Source of the DNA: JAHEAO01 sp942492375
Lineage (GTDB): Bacteria; Pseudomonadota; Alphaproteobacteria; Rhodobacterales; Rhodobacteraceae
DNA length: 64,000 nucleotides
Assembly: GCA_942492375.1 (NCBI GenBank)
Contig: CALOEL010000005.1
Coordinates: forward strand, 62,001-126,000
Reading direction: 5' to 3'
Below are positions 55,798 to 64,000 of the stretch, piece by piece. The notes beneath the pieces are model-generated. The model saw only the letters and a program-made list of their open reading frames with translations, searched no databases and was not told the origin of the DNA. How positions within the stretch are numbered: position 1 is the first letter of the stretch; each line of letters starts with the position of its first letter. The position numbers and the translations under genes were made by a program.

Positions 55798-56519
55798 TCG
55801 CCCTGGATGACGTCGCGCACGATATCGGTCAGCGTAAGATCGTGGTCGAACCGTCCGGTCCTCAGGAATTCCAGGACCTGGGCGATGACCAGCGGGTTCA
55901 GCATCATGAAGGTATGGGTGACTGGCAGAACGATATGGTCGTCCATCCCCTCGATCAGCGTGGAGCGGACCGACACCTTGCCGTCATCCTCGCCCTCGAT
56001 CACCGAGGAATAGATCGGATTGAGCGACCGGTTGCCGGCGATCACCCCCAGTTCGAACCGCGGCAGGCCAAGCTGGTTGGGAACACTGCTGGACGAGGTT
56101 CCAAGCTGCAGGCCGGCGGGCCCGTTCAGCCACTGAAAGGCGCCGAGATCGCCGAAGAAATCCACCAGTTCCGTGCCATGGTTCGGCGGCGCCATCATCA
56201 CGACCCGGCCCATTTCGGCGGGTCTGTTCCCCTGCAGCCAGGCGCGAACCAGTATGCCGCCCATCGAATGGGTGACGAAATGAACCTTCTGATCGCCGCA
56301 GGATGCCACCGCCGGCGTGATCTGCGCGACGAGATCGTCGATCGGCGCCTTGGTCGAGGGATAGCCCTTGTTCACGACGGTATAGCCGTTCGCCTCCAAT
56401 GCCTCTTCCATGACCACCAGAGAGGTCTCGGTTCGGGCCAGACCGTGGAGCAGCACGACGCAGTCGGCGGCGGCTGTGCCGGGCATCAGGGCGAGAAGAA
56501 GCAGAGCCAAGTATTTCAT
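55794..56519 (-). CDS. exported alpha/beta hydrolase (lipase/esterase)
   Basis: 241 aa with a signal peptide (MKYLALLLLALMPGTAAA). The oxyanion-hole stretch CVVLLHGLART follows at once, and the nucleophile elbow is THSMGG (Ser about 88); a late His in PVTHTFMMLNP completes a likely triad. Resembles triacylglycerol lipase/PGAP1-type esterases. Acts in the periplasm or outside; substrate unknown. Confidence 0.83.
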   Translation of the reverse strand: MKYLALLLLALMPGTAAADCVVLLHGLARTETSLVVMEEALEANGYTVVNKGYPSTKAPIDDLVAQITPAVASCGDQKVHFVTHSMGGILVRAWLQGNRPAEMGRVVMMAPPNHGTELVDFFGDLGAFQWLNGPAGLQLGTSSSSVPNQLGLPRFELGVIAGNRSLNPIYSSVIEGEDDGKVSVRSTLIEGMDDHIVLPVTHTFMMLNPLVIAQVLEFLRTGRFDHDLTLTDIVRDVIQGD

Positions 56520-56599
56520 ACCGCGATAGATAGTGCGATCCGACGCCCGTTGCGAGATGCAGCTTGCCTATACCTAGCGTCACGCGCCATCAAGCCCGC

Positions 56600-57055
56600 A
56601 TGAGACACAAATCCCCCCGCCTCGCCACCCGAGCGATCATCGTCCATGACGGAAAGCTGCTGCTGGTCAACGCCTATCCCAAGGCCCGGAACTCGGACCT
56701 GTGGTGCGCGCCGGGCGGCGGCGTCATGCCCGGACAGTCCCTGCCCGAAAACCTGATCCGCGAGGTGCATGAGGAAACCGGGCTGTTGGTGAGCGTCGGA
56801 GAGCTGGCGCTGGTCAACGAATTCCATGAGCCCCGGTCGGGCTATCACCAGGTTGACCTGTTCTTTCGCTGCCGGATCCGTGCCGGGGAACTGGACGATC
56901 TCTGGAACGATCCCGAACGGATCGTCACCGAACGCCGGTTCTTCGATCTCGCGGAACTGCGCCGGATCCGGCTCAAGCCCGACAGCCTGCCCGATGTGGC
57001 CTTTGGCGCATCGGGTCCGGCCTTCTATGATCCGCTGGAAACCCTTGTTCCATAG
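56600..57055 (+). CDS. NUDIX hydrolase
   Basis: 151 aa with the Nudix box: GGGVMPGQSLPENLIREVHE then ETGLLV (G-x5-E-x7-REUXEExGU, with slight change in the first part). Probably cleaves a nucleoside diphosphate derivative. Start MRHKSPR at 56600; the frame upstream is spurious. Divergent from the lipase gene, 80 bp apart. Confidence 0.87.
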   Translation: MRHKSPRLATRAIIVHDGKLLLVNAYPKARNSDLWCAPGGGVMPGQSLPENLIREVHEETGLLVSVGELALVNEFHEPRSGYHQVDLFFRCRIRAGELDDLWNDPERIVTERRFFDLAELRRIRLKPDSLPDVAFGASGPAFYDPLETLVP

Positions 57056-57061
57056 CCCTTT

Positions 57062-57808
57062 TCAACGAGGCGGCTTGCTTCGCCACGTGTCCAGCCAGCC
57101 GGAAAACCGCCCCCAGCGGCCCCGTACCCGATCACGGGTGGCGTCCGATGCCTCGTCGATATCCTCAAGGATCGGGTCGATCGAGCGCTCGCGGAACTGC
57201 GCCCACATCCGCCAGGCCATGAACAGGACGAAGGCGAGGATCACCAGGATGATGATGTTCACCCAAGGGATGATCGTCACATCGGGGCCCTCGACACGCC
57301 TGATCGCCACCGCGTTCGGGAAGGTGGACAAAAGCTCGTTCCGCCACCCGTAATGGGTCATGACGGCCCATTTCGGCGTTTCGGCGGTCGAGCGGAGGTC
57401 GTCGGCCTCGGTCTGCAGACTGGCAGTGTCGAACTTGAAATAGGGCGGCCAGGACCAGCCGGTATCCTCGTTGCGATAGACCATCGGCTTGCCGTTGGAC
57501 ATGATGGTCTGGATGAACTGGACGTCACGGTTGATCAGCGATCCGGACTGGTCGTCGGGGGTGGCCCAGAAGATCCGCGTCCAGTCGTTCAGATCCTGCC
57601 GTTCCTGGTAGGTATTGACGACCCGCACGACATCGTGCTGCGGCAGCGTGTAATGCAGGAAGGCCGCGGCCAACAGCGCGAGCATTGCCACAACCCCCAG
57701 CTTCAGCCGCCGCCGCCCCTTGCTGCCGCGCGGCAGCCAGAAATGCAGTACCGCCGCCACGACAGCGATCACGACGATCCAGAAGACCCACCATCCATAG
57801 CCGCCCAT
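57062..57808 (-). CDS. DUF1523 family membrane protein
   Basis: 248 aa. Two hydrophobic helices at the N-terminus (about 5-24 and 36-54), a large outside domain with RVVNTYQERQDLNDWTRIFW and a further helix near residue 190 (NIIILVILAFVLFMAW), then a basic cytoplasmic tail. This is the DUF1523 layout. AGGAGACTCTTG precedes ATG 57808. Last gene of the AAA+ operon; convergent with the NUDIX gene. Confidence 0.82.
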   Translation of the reverse strand: MGGYGWWVFWIVVIAVVAAVLHFWLPRGSKGRRRLKLGVVAMLALLAAAFLHYTLPQHDVVRVVNTYQERQDLNDWTRIFWATPDDQSGSLINRDVQFIQTIMSNGKPMVYRNEDTGWSWPPYFKFDTASLQTEADDLRSTAETPKWAVMTHYGWRNELLSTFPNAVAIRRVEGPDVTIIPWVNIIILVILAFVLFMAWRMWAQFRERSIDPILEDIDEASDATRDRVRGRWGRFSGWLDTWRSKPPR

Positions 57809-57823
57809 CAAGAGTCTCCTTTG

Positions 57824-58096
57824 TTAGTTCACCAGATAGAGCGTGATGGCCAAGGCCACCATCGGGATGACATAGACCAGCCAGATCAGCTTTTTCCGAA
57901 GCCCTGTTTCGTAGTCGCGCATCCCGGCTTCTATATAGGCACTGCGCGCCACCCCGTCCTGGCTCTCGGGATGATCCTCGTCCCAGCGGTTCTCCAGCTT
58001 CTCGCGCCGAACCGAACGGGAATATATCGAGACGAGGACGTAGACCACCGTCAGAAAGAGGAAGCCGAATATGAAAAGACGAGCGAATGCAATCAT
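57824..58096 (-). CDS. small two-helix membrane protein of the AAA+ operon
   Basis: 90 aa: helix at residues 4-24 (FARLFIFGFLFLTVVYVLVS), a charged middle (RREKLENRWDEDHPES), helix at 69-88. Overlaps the DUF6638-like gene by 4 bp, so coupled. No known family. Confidence 0.75.
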   Translation of the reverse strand: MIAFARLFIFGFLFLTVVYVLVSIYSRSVRREKLENRWDEDHPESQDGVARSAYIEAGMRDYETGLRKKLIWLVYVIPMVALAITLYLVN

Positions 58097-59445
58097 CTAC
58101 GCGTCCTCCTGACGGCACCCCAAGGGCCGACGATGTCGACCAGTCTCTCGGCTTCGTTGCGGATCGGTTCTTCCATCGGCTCCTCGCCTCCGAACAGCGC
58201 CTCTCGGGTGCCCGCCTTGTCTACCTGGTATTCCCGCACCAGAAAATCTACCACATATTGCCGTTTCTCTTCGGTCCAGCCGGAATAGAGTGCGTAGAAC
58301 AGCTGTTTGTGGCAGATGAAGACCTGCCGCACATCCAGCGGCGCAAGCTCGGCCAGAAGCTGGTTGACGACGTCGCGGTCGGCATGGCCGCGCGACCGCA
58401 GGGTGTAGAAATAGGCCGGATGTTCGGAACTGATCCGCGGCCATGGTCCGCCCGCCTCGACCCAGCGTTTCAGCGCCGCGAGGCCCTGGAATTCCTCTGG
58501 CAGCGACCGGCCAAGCTCATGCGCGAGATGCCGCAGGTCGCGCCGCGTCGCGCCGCCAAGGTCGATCCCGCGCGAGGCGGCGGCGTCGATCAGGATGAAA
58601 TCCATCTTCTGCCCGAGGATCGCCGCGGCATCCAGATTGCGCGCCCGAACGATCGGCTCGACCAGCTCGTTCAATTCCATGAAGCGCGCGATCATGTTGC
58701 GGTCGCGGATGTCGAAGACATGCGGAATAGGCAAGGTTCCCAGCTTCTGCTTCGGCGCGACGGCAATGGCCGCGGGATGCGGCACATCGCGGAAGATGTA
58801 GAGCCCGCCGAAATGCGACGTCCAGAAGTTGCCCTGCTCGACCGTCAGGGGCTTCAGGGTGATCGGGTTGCGCGTAACATCGCCGGTCTTCTGCGCCAGT
58901 TCGATCATCTCGGCGATCAGCACGTCGTCCCACCAGGCGTCATCCTCGCTGCGGAAGCGGTCGATCTTCTCGGCCAGCTTGCGCCCCTCGGCGACATGGC
59001 TACCGGTGGTGTCGGCCTCGACGGTAATCCGGCGGATATCGAACAGGCGCGCCGGAGAAGACAGGTCGAAGACCGAATTGGCCAGTTCCCCGGCCACCGC
59101 GTCGCGCGTCGTCAGCGCGAACAGCTCTGCCTCGTTCTCTTCGATGAAGCGGCGCAGGATCGGCCGCGAGGTCGAGAACTTCGCATTCAGAAGCGGCGCG
59201 GTCTTCTGCGCGGTCGTCAGCAGGATGAACTGCCGGTTGCAGCCATTCGGGTTGAGGTAATCCATATCACCGAATTCGTCGCCGATCTCGGGCGAATAGC
59301 CGGAAAGGTCGATGTGGAAATCGGCCAGCGCGGTCTCTTTCCCGGTCAGCGACTTCAGCGCGCGGTTGTAGCGCCCGACCAGCTGCGCCGAGGTGACGGG
59401 CACGAGGTTGCCAAACATCAGACCCTTTTCGATGAGACGCCTCAT
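58093..59445 (-). CDS. DUF6638-like protein, unknown function
   Basis: 450 aa, soluble, without signal or membrane segments. Starts MRRLIEKGLMFGNLVPV. Blocks worth noting are HIDLSGYSPEIGDEFGDMDY, KMDFILIDAAASRGIDLGG and SEHPAYFYTLRSRGHADRDV. I recall similar proteins in Rhodobacterales as DUF6638; no activity is known. Follows the small gene at 59570 by 124 bp and overlaps the next by 4 bp. Confidence 0.75.
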   Translation of the reverse strand: MRRLIEKGLMFGNLVPVTSAQLVGRYNRALKSLTGKETALADFHIDLSGYSPEIGDEFGDMDYLNPNGCNRQFILLTTAQKTAPLLNAKFSTSRPILRRFIEENEAELFALTTRDAVAGELANSVFDLSSPARLFDIRRITVEADTTGSHVAEGRKLAEKIDRFRSEDDAWWDDVLIAEMIELAQKTGDVTRNPITLKPLTVEQGNFWTSHFGGLYIFRDVPHPAAIAVAPKQKLGTLPIPHVFDIRDRNMIARFMELNELVEPIVRARNLDAAAILGQKMDFILIDAAASRGIDLGGATRRDLRHLAHELGRSLPEEFQGLAALKRWVEAGGPWPRISSEHPAYFYTLRSRGHADRDVVNQLLAELAPLDVRQVFICHKQLFYALYSGWTEEKRQYVVDFLVREYQVDKAGTREALFGGEEPMEEPIRNEAERLVDIVGPWGAVRRTRR

Positions 59446-59569
59446 GTTGCCAGTCCTTGCCGGATGTTTCGCATGCGAAACGCCGCCCGGATTCTGCGAG
59501 CAAATTCAGCGCGATGGCTCGTTGAATCCCGGAAAATCATTTCTTTACAAAGGATTAACCTAATGCCGT

Positions 59570-59860
59570 TCACCACTCCTCCTCCTGCCAGCGCGAGGGT
59601 TGCTGGGCAAGCGCAAGAACCACCGCTGGCAGCCAGACCAGCGCGGTCAGGCCGATCCAGCGCAGGATCGCGCCCCAGCCCGGCAGATCCCAGATCACGA
59701 TCCGCAGGACCGCCGCCGCAAGAATGCAGGTCGCGACCGACAGCGCCCCGTTGAGCAGCAGCGGCCGAACCCCCTCGGGCAGGACCCGTGCCCAAAGATA
59801 GGGTGCAACGACCCCGATCGCGAGCAGGCCGAGGGCCGGCAGCACGATATCGAGGACCAT
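59570..59860 (-). CDS. small three-helix membrane protein of the AAA+ operon
   Basis: 96 aa with three hydrophobic segments (about 3-21, 34-56 and 64-84) and a short charged end (SRWQEEEW). ATG 59860 lies 2 bp past the ATPase stop. Unknown family; possibly a membrane anchor for the ATPase complex. Confidence 0.72.
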   Translation of the reverse strand: MVLDIVLPALGLLAIGVVAPYLWARVLPEGVRPLLLNGALSVATCILAAAVLRIVIWDLPGWGAILRWIGLTALVWLPAVVLALAQQPSRWQEEEW

Positions 59861-59862
59861 GC

Positions 59863-61806
59863 TCAATCCGCCTGCCCTTTCGCGGCATAGCGCCGCCGCG
59901 CCTCCTCCATCCGGCCCATCTCGCGCACCGCGGTCTCGATCGCGACCTCGTCGGACTTGTCGGCATAGCGGAATTCGCTGTCGGCGTAGCGGTTGATCTC
60001 CTGCACCACCATCTCGACCGTGATCGGCGTCGTCATGTCGCGGATCATCGCCAGCTTCTCTTCATAGGGCTTGAACAGGAACAGGTCGGGGTAGTCCATC
60101 CATTCGTCCGGCAGTTCGAAATCCATCGCCCGAACCTTGACCGCATCGGTGACGTTCTTGATTGCGCGACCGGTGAAGCGGTCATCGGCCTCCTGGATCG
60201 CCTTCAGGTAGGTGCCGAGCTTGGCGATGGTGTCGAGCTTGCCGATATCGCCTTCCACCTGCTGCCAGACGCGCAAGAGACCATCCTCGTGCGGGCGGCC
60301 GTGGCTCTCGAAACTGGCGGCGACGGCGCGCTTGATCTCTTGCGCCGCATAAAGCTCGTGGTCGCCCAAAGGGATCGAGTGGTTCTTGCCCATCAGAAGG
60401 TGCAGGATGTCGATGTAATCCTCGCGGCTTTGCGGGCCGTCGACGAGGAACCGCGCGCCCGCCCGCTGGCGCAGGGCGTCATCGACATTCTCCGGGTAGT
60501 TCGAGAACATGCCGAAGGTGCAATTGCCGCGCACCACCGTGTTGGCGCCCGAAAACGCCTCCATGAACACTGCCGTCACTTCCTGCTGGCCGGCGCTCGA
60601 CTGGCGGTCGCCGCGCTTGCCGGCGATCTGGTCGATATCGTCGACCGTGCCGAAGCCGATGACGTTCGGGTCCAGCACGTTGTTGACGAAGGCCTTGGCG
60701 TTCTGGCCGGACTTGCCCTGGTAGCTGTCGATCTGGTCGATCGAGAAATTCTGGTAGCGGAACGGATAGCCCGCGGTCTGGCAATAGCCCTGAATCAGCC
60801 CCGCCATCATCTGGATCAGCGTCGTCTTGCCGGTGCCGGGCTTGCCATCGCCCATGAAAGTGAAGATGAACCCGCCGAGTTCCGCGAAAGGGTTCAGTTT
60901 GCGCTCGAAATCATAGGCCATCAGCATCTTCGACAGCTTCATCGCCTGATACTTGGCGATGTGGTTGCCGACGACCTCGTTCGGTTTCTTGAAGGTCATG
61001 GTCAGGGTCGTGCCCCTGCCGCGCCGCGCCGGGGTGAAGCCTGCGATGGTGAAATCGTCGGCCTCGACGCGGTAGCGGGCATCGGCGAAGGGGGCGAGCC
61101 GACCCGCGGTCTGGGCGCGAAGTGCCACCTTCTCCATCAGCTGCTCGGCAAAGGCGAGGATCGTGGCGACCAGGCGCGGCTCGTCCGCGGCGAAGAGCGC
61201 CAGCTTCTGATCAAGCTCCCAAAGCGCACCGTGAAGCCCAAGCTGGGCGTTGTCGGTCAAAACCTCTTCCACCGACCCGATCTCGACCGCGACCTCGGTG
61301 GCGGACGACGCCAGAAGGAAGGCCGAGGCATTGGCGAAGGTGTAGAGCACCGCCAGCGCCTCGCCGGTCAGAAGTTCCGCGAATTCGGTCGACTTCGACG
61401 CGGGCAGCCGGCCTTCCAGGTTCTCGCGCTTCAGCGCGTCGAGCCCGGTCCGCTCCGCATAGCCCTCGCCCACCGCAAGCGCGATCGCCACGGCCCGGCG
61501 CAAGGCCTGCATCGCCGTCGCTTGGACCGGCGAGATCAGCAGATCGCCGCCGTCCGTCCCCTCGATCCGTTCGACCAGTCGCACGCCCTCGGGCCGCGCG
61601 GTCGAGCGGGTGACGAGCCCCGGCGTGGTCGAGCGGAACTGCCGCCGCACCGGAACGCCAGGCGACCGCTCGGCCGGCGTTTCGGCCACGGCTGCCTTGG
61701 CGAGGCGCGGCGTGTGATCGAACCCGTCCAGCATCGTCGCGGCGGCGGCATAATGCTTGCGGATATCCTCCTCGCGCAGTTCCATCTGATCGGCGGGGAT
61801 GCTCAT
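59863..61806 (-). CDS. AAA+ family ATPase
   Basis: 647 aa. About 310 residues of helical N-terminal region, then one AAA+ module: Walker A MGDGKPGTGKTTLI near residue 330, Walker B-like IGFGTVDDIDQIAG, sensor 1 FGMFSNYPENV and arginine-finger region LRQRAGARFLVDG. After it, a helical C-terminal part. Not a recognised MoxR, ClpX or FtsH type. ATG 61806 has no strong ribosome site. A long hairpin lies just upstream of its start. Confidence 0.82.
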   Translation of the reverse strand: MSIPADQMELREEDIRKHYAAAATMLDGFDHTPRLAKAAVAETPAERSPGVPVRRQFRSTTPGLVTRSTARPEGVRLVERIEGTDGGDLLISPVQATAMQALRRAVAIALAVGEGYAERTGLDALKRENLEGRLPASKSTEFAELLTGEALAVLYTFANASAFLLASSATEVAVEIGSVEEVLTDNAQLGLHGALWELDQKLALFAADEPRLVATILAFAEQLMEKVALRAQTAGRLAPFADARYRVEADDFTIAGFTPARRGRGTTLTMTFKKPNEVVGNHIAKYQAMKLSKMLMAYDFERKLNPFAELGGFIFTFMGDGKPGTGKTTLIQMMAGLIQGYCQTAGYPFRYQNFSIDQIDSYQGKSGQNAKAFVNNVLDPNVIGFGTVDDIDQIAGKRGDRQSSAGQQEVTAVFMEAFSGANTVVRGNCTFGMFSNYPENVDDALRQRAGARFLVDGPQSREDYIDILHLLMGKNHSIPLGDHELYAAQEIKRAVAASFESHGRPHEDGLLRVWQQVEGDIGKLDTIAKLGTYLKAIQEADDRFTGRAIKNVTDAVKVRAMDFELPDEWMDYPDLFLFKPYEEKLAMIRDMTTPITVEMVVQEINRYADSEFRYADKSDEVAIETAVREMGRMEEARRRYAAKGQAD

Positions 61807-61827
61807 CGCGGGCTGCTTTCTTGCTGT

Positions 61828-61921
61828 TTCATTGTCTCCCAAGTATCCCCGCCGGAGGCGAGAAAGTCGATTTTTCGTAGAAAAATCGCGCCTCCGGCGG
61901 GGATATTTTCGAGACAATGAA
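61828..61921. repeat. 94-bp long inverted repeat made of two facing repeat copies
   Basis: Two facing 33-bp arms, 61828-61860 and 61889-61921, each with the core CGCCTCCGGCGGGGATA and the end GAGACAATGAA (CTCCCAAG variation in the left arm). Between them lies an inner hairpin CGATTTTTC-GTA-GAAAAATCG (61868-61888). It fills the gap between two operon genes. Confidence 0.85.
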
Positions 61922-61924
61922 GGG

Positions 61925-63079
61925 TCATCTGTAGCTCAATACCCTGCCTTGGCGGCCGACAACGAACTTGCGCACGTCGCGGAAGCCGGGCGGGTCGAGT
62001 TCGGCCAGCACTTGGTAGGGACGTTCGGGCAAGATCACGGCGCGTTCGGTGCGGGTGGCGCCGGTATCCATGCCGCGCCCGCTGAACGGGTCGAGCGCGA
62101 AGATCTGGCGTTCGACGGTGCCGAACCAGCCGGATTTCTGCGTCTCGGCCCGCTCGCTTTCCAGTTCCTCCAAGGTCCAGGCCAGAGTCCAGTCCTCGCC
62201 CTCGGGGGAATGCGCCTCTTCAAGCACCTTGCGGATTGGGCCGGTCTGGCTGGTATAGGCGCTGGAATACATCGGGCCGATATGGAAGCGGCGCAGCCGT
62301 TTCGGGTGCAGGTCGTCGAAATCGGTGTCGAAGCCTTGCGCGATGGTCAGAAGCTTCAGCCCGGCGATGGATTGCGACATCAGGTGGCTCTGTGCCTCGG
62401 GGAAACGGCGCTGGTCCTTTGGGAGCGCGGTGCGGCCGGCATCCTCGATCTCCATCAGATAGATCGTCGGCAGGTTCACCTGGCTGTCATAGACCGCCCA
62501 GTGCAGCAGGTAGCGCCGGCGCCCGTCACCCGCATCGCCGAGCCAGATCGCCTCGGGGTCGTTCTGCGCCCAAAAGAGGCCGCCACGCAACAGCGCCTCG
62601 TAATAGAGCCGCTGCGACATGGCGAATTGCAGCTTGGTTGGGATCGCGAGGTCGCTGACGATGGTGCGGATCATCTCGGCCTTGAGGTCGGCCGCCGACA
62701 TCATGCCCTTCAGGTGGCGTTCGGCCTGCTGCGCGTCGTTGGCCATGGTCATCAGTTCGCGGAAGACCGGGAAGCCGCTTTCATGGGCGTCGAAGGCGAG
62801 CGATCCGAAGAAGGTGCCGGTATCGCGCCCGGTCATCAGGTATTTCATCGAGAGCGCCCGGAACGTGCGCGAGATCGCCTCGACATAGCCGCCGATCACC
62901 GCGACGTCGGTCTTGGTCAGCCGGCGCTCCTGCTCCATCGTCGCGGCGACGCGGGCAAGATGGCCGGTGATCGCCTCGAACTTGCGGAAGTAGCGGCGCG
63001 CGGCGAAGGTGTCGGTCAACCCGACATGGTCGCGGGTGAGGTCAGCCTTGATGTCCCGGTTTCCGGTCTCGGTCGCCAC
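61925..63079 (-). CDS. hypothetical protein of the AAA+ operon
   Basis: 384 aa, soluble. N-terminal half helical (AARRYFRKFEAITGHLARVA; DVAVIGGYVEAISRTFRALS); the middle has WLGDAGDGRRRYLLHWAVYD and IYLMEIEDAG; the end is beta-rich (VLAELDPPGFRDVRKFVVG). GTG start at 63079 directly abuts the TAG of the upstream coiled-coil gene. No known family. Confidence 0.72.
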   Translation of the reverse strand: MATETGNRDIKADLTRDHVGLTDTFAARRYFRKFEAITGHLARVAATMEQERRLTKTDVAVIGGYVEAISRTFRALSMKYLMTGRDTGTFFGSLAFDAHESGFPVFRELMTMANDAQQAERHLKGMMSAADLKAEMIRTIVSDLAIPTKLQFAMSQRLYYEALLRGGLFWAQNDPEAIWLGDAGDGRRRYLLHWAVYDSQVNLPTIYLMEIEDAGRTALPKDQRRFPEAQSHLMSQSIAGLKLLTIAQGFDTDFDDLHPKRLRRFHIGPMYSSAYTSQTGPIRKVLEEAHSPEGEDWTLAWTLEELESERAETQKSGWFGTVERQIFALDPFSGRGMDTGATRTERAVILPERPYQVLAELDPPGFRDVRKFVVGRQGRVLSYR

Positions 63080-64000
63080 CTAGGCCCCATACAGGTTCTT
63101 GTCGTGTTTCTCGACGATCTTCTGGAACCGGCGGGCAAAGCGTTCGTCGGCTTTTGCCTTTTGTTCCAGCACCTTGCGGGCGAAGACCATGTGATCCTCG
63201 TGCGCTTCCAGCATGTCGGCCATCCGCGTGTTGGTGGCAGAGCCGATGCCGGCCATCGCCGCCTGCGCTTCCTGGTCCGTCTTCACGCCGATCTCGTTGA
63301 TCCGATGCGCCACGTCCTGCTGCTGCGCGGTCTTCAGCGACTTGGACAGCGCGTCATAGAGCACGACGCGCTGCTTGGTGTCGGTCTGCAGCTTGTTGAT
63401 CAGCACCATCTGCGTCGCGGCCTGGTTCTGCAGCGAGTCGATCCAGGTCTTGCCCTTCTCGATATAGCGTTCCAGCGTCTGGCTTTTCGCCAGCATCACC
63501 TGTTCGGCCTGCACCAGCTCGTTGTAGCGGGTGTTCAGTTCGGCCAGCTGGGTTTCCAGCTTGGTGCGCGCGGCGGCGTCCTGTTCGACGGCGATCTTGT
63601 TCTCGAGCTCGATGATCTTCGGGTCCATGCCCTGGATCTCGGCGCGGGTGCCTTCCAGCTCTCCGACCGTGGCTTCGCGCTCCTCGAGCGTTTCCGACAG
63701 GTTGCCTTCGACCCGTTCCTTCTGCGTGTTCAGCATCGCCAGCTGGCCTTCCAGCAATTTCACGATCACGTCCGACTTGGCGATCAGATCCTGCAGCTTG
63801 TCGTCGATCGAGGCGGTGCGCATCCGCTCCTGCCGCATCGAATCCGATTTTCCCTTGGAGAACACGCCGACGAAGCTTTCCCAGCCGGTCTTGTTGCGCA
63901 TCTCGTCGAAATCCCGCGAGAAGGCGCTGGTCACGTCGTCGAGACCCATGATCAGCTCGGCGATATTGGCGTTCATCAGCTCGGTATGGGCATGGACATC
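63080..64000 (-). CDS. coiled-coil protein heading the AAA+ operon, 5' end perhaps beyond window
   Basis: At least 298 aa from ATG 63976, but the frame stays open to the window edge (Asp-Val-His-Ala-His-Thr-Glu-Leu) and no ribosome site precedes 63976, so the real start is probably outside. Nearly all helical, with heptads from about residue 60 to 180 (KSDVIVKLLEGQLAMLNTQK; ELENKIAVEQDAAARTKLET). The later part (YIEKGKTWIDSLQNQAAT, LYDALSKSLKTAQQQDVAHR) faintly recalls TelA/KlaA proteins. No transmembrane part. Confidence 0.72.
   Translation of the reverse strand, partial: DVHAHTELMNANIAELIMGLDDVTSAFSRDFDEMRNKTGWESFVGVFSKGKSDSMRQERMRTASIDDKLQDLIAKSDVIVKLLEGQLAMLNTQKERVEGNLSETLEEREATVGELEGTRAEIQGMDPKIIELENKIAVEQDAAARTKLETQLAELNTRYNELVQAEQVMLAKSQTLERYIEKGKTWIDSLQNQAATQMVLINKLQTDTKQRVVLYDALSKSLKTAQQQDVAHRINEIGVKTDQEAQAAMAGIGSATNTRMADMLEAHEDHMVFARKVLEQKAKADERFARRFQKIVEKHDKNLYGA

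Overview
The window is a GC-rich stretch of chromosome, most likely from an alphaproteobacterium of the Rhodobacterales (Rhodobacteraceae/Roseobacteraceae type). This rests on family content and gene neighbourhoods typical of that group (ubiK-lgt-midA-pgeF, a Hint-domain protein beside an Lrp regulator and trxB, a fused sat/cysC, small DUF1150, DUF1178, DUF1467 and DUF465 proteins) and on a scattered repeat with the core CCTCCGGCGGGGATATTTT. I saw no rRNA, tRNA, CRISPR array, integrase, transposase or prophage.

Region 1 (1-9270) is a catabolic operon on the minus strand with a divergent LysR regulator. A three-part flavin/iron-sulfur oxidase, a polar amino acid ABC importer, a RidA protein, arginase and ornithine cyclodeaminase fit oxidative cleavage of an arginine-derived opine (octopine or nopaline type) to arginine, then ornithine, then proline. 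Region 2 (9424-13409) holds an MFS exporter followed by a PEP-synthase/rifampin-phosphotransferase-like enzyme split into two overlapping genes in reversed domain order.

Region 3 (13987-31905) is mostly core genome: LysR, M48 protease lipoprotein, nitroreductase, EI24/CysZ-like protein, methylmalonyl-CoA epimerase, aspS, a cyclopropane-synthase-like methyltransferase, carB, mtnP and a SulP transporter whose STAS domain seems to lack about 25 residues. It also has small orphan genes, among them a Cys-rich one-TM protein. Region 4 (31987-41598) has a HEPN-like orphan, ptsP, a LysR/SDR islet, lysC, and a DUF4198/HupE pair whose start codons overlap head to head.

Region 5 (41607-57055) holds tdk, csaA, proC, ubiK, lgt, midA, pgeF, a Hint protein, lrp, trxB, sat/cysC, hsp20, purEK, a lipase and a NUDIX hydrolase. 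Between about 46.98 and 52.8 kb, five conserved genes in a row (midA, pgeF, lrp, trxB, sat/cysC) carry frameshifts, which suggests poor local sequence quality more than real decay. Region 6 (57062-64000) is a tight minus-strand operon of seven mostly uncharacterised genes built around an AAA+ ATPase. It is the best candidate here for an undescribed multi-protein system, and its 5' end probably lies beyond the window.
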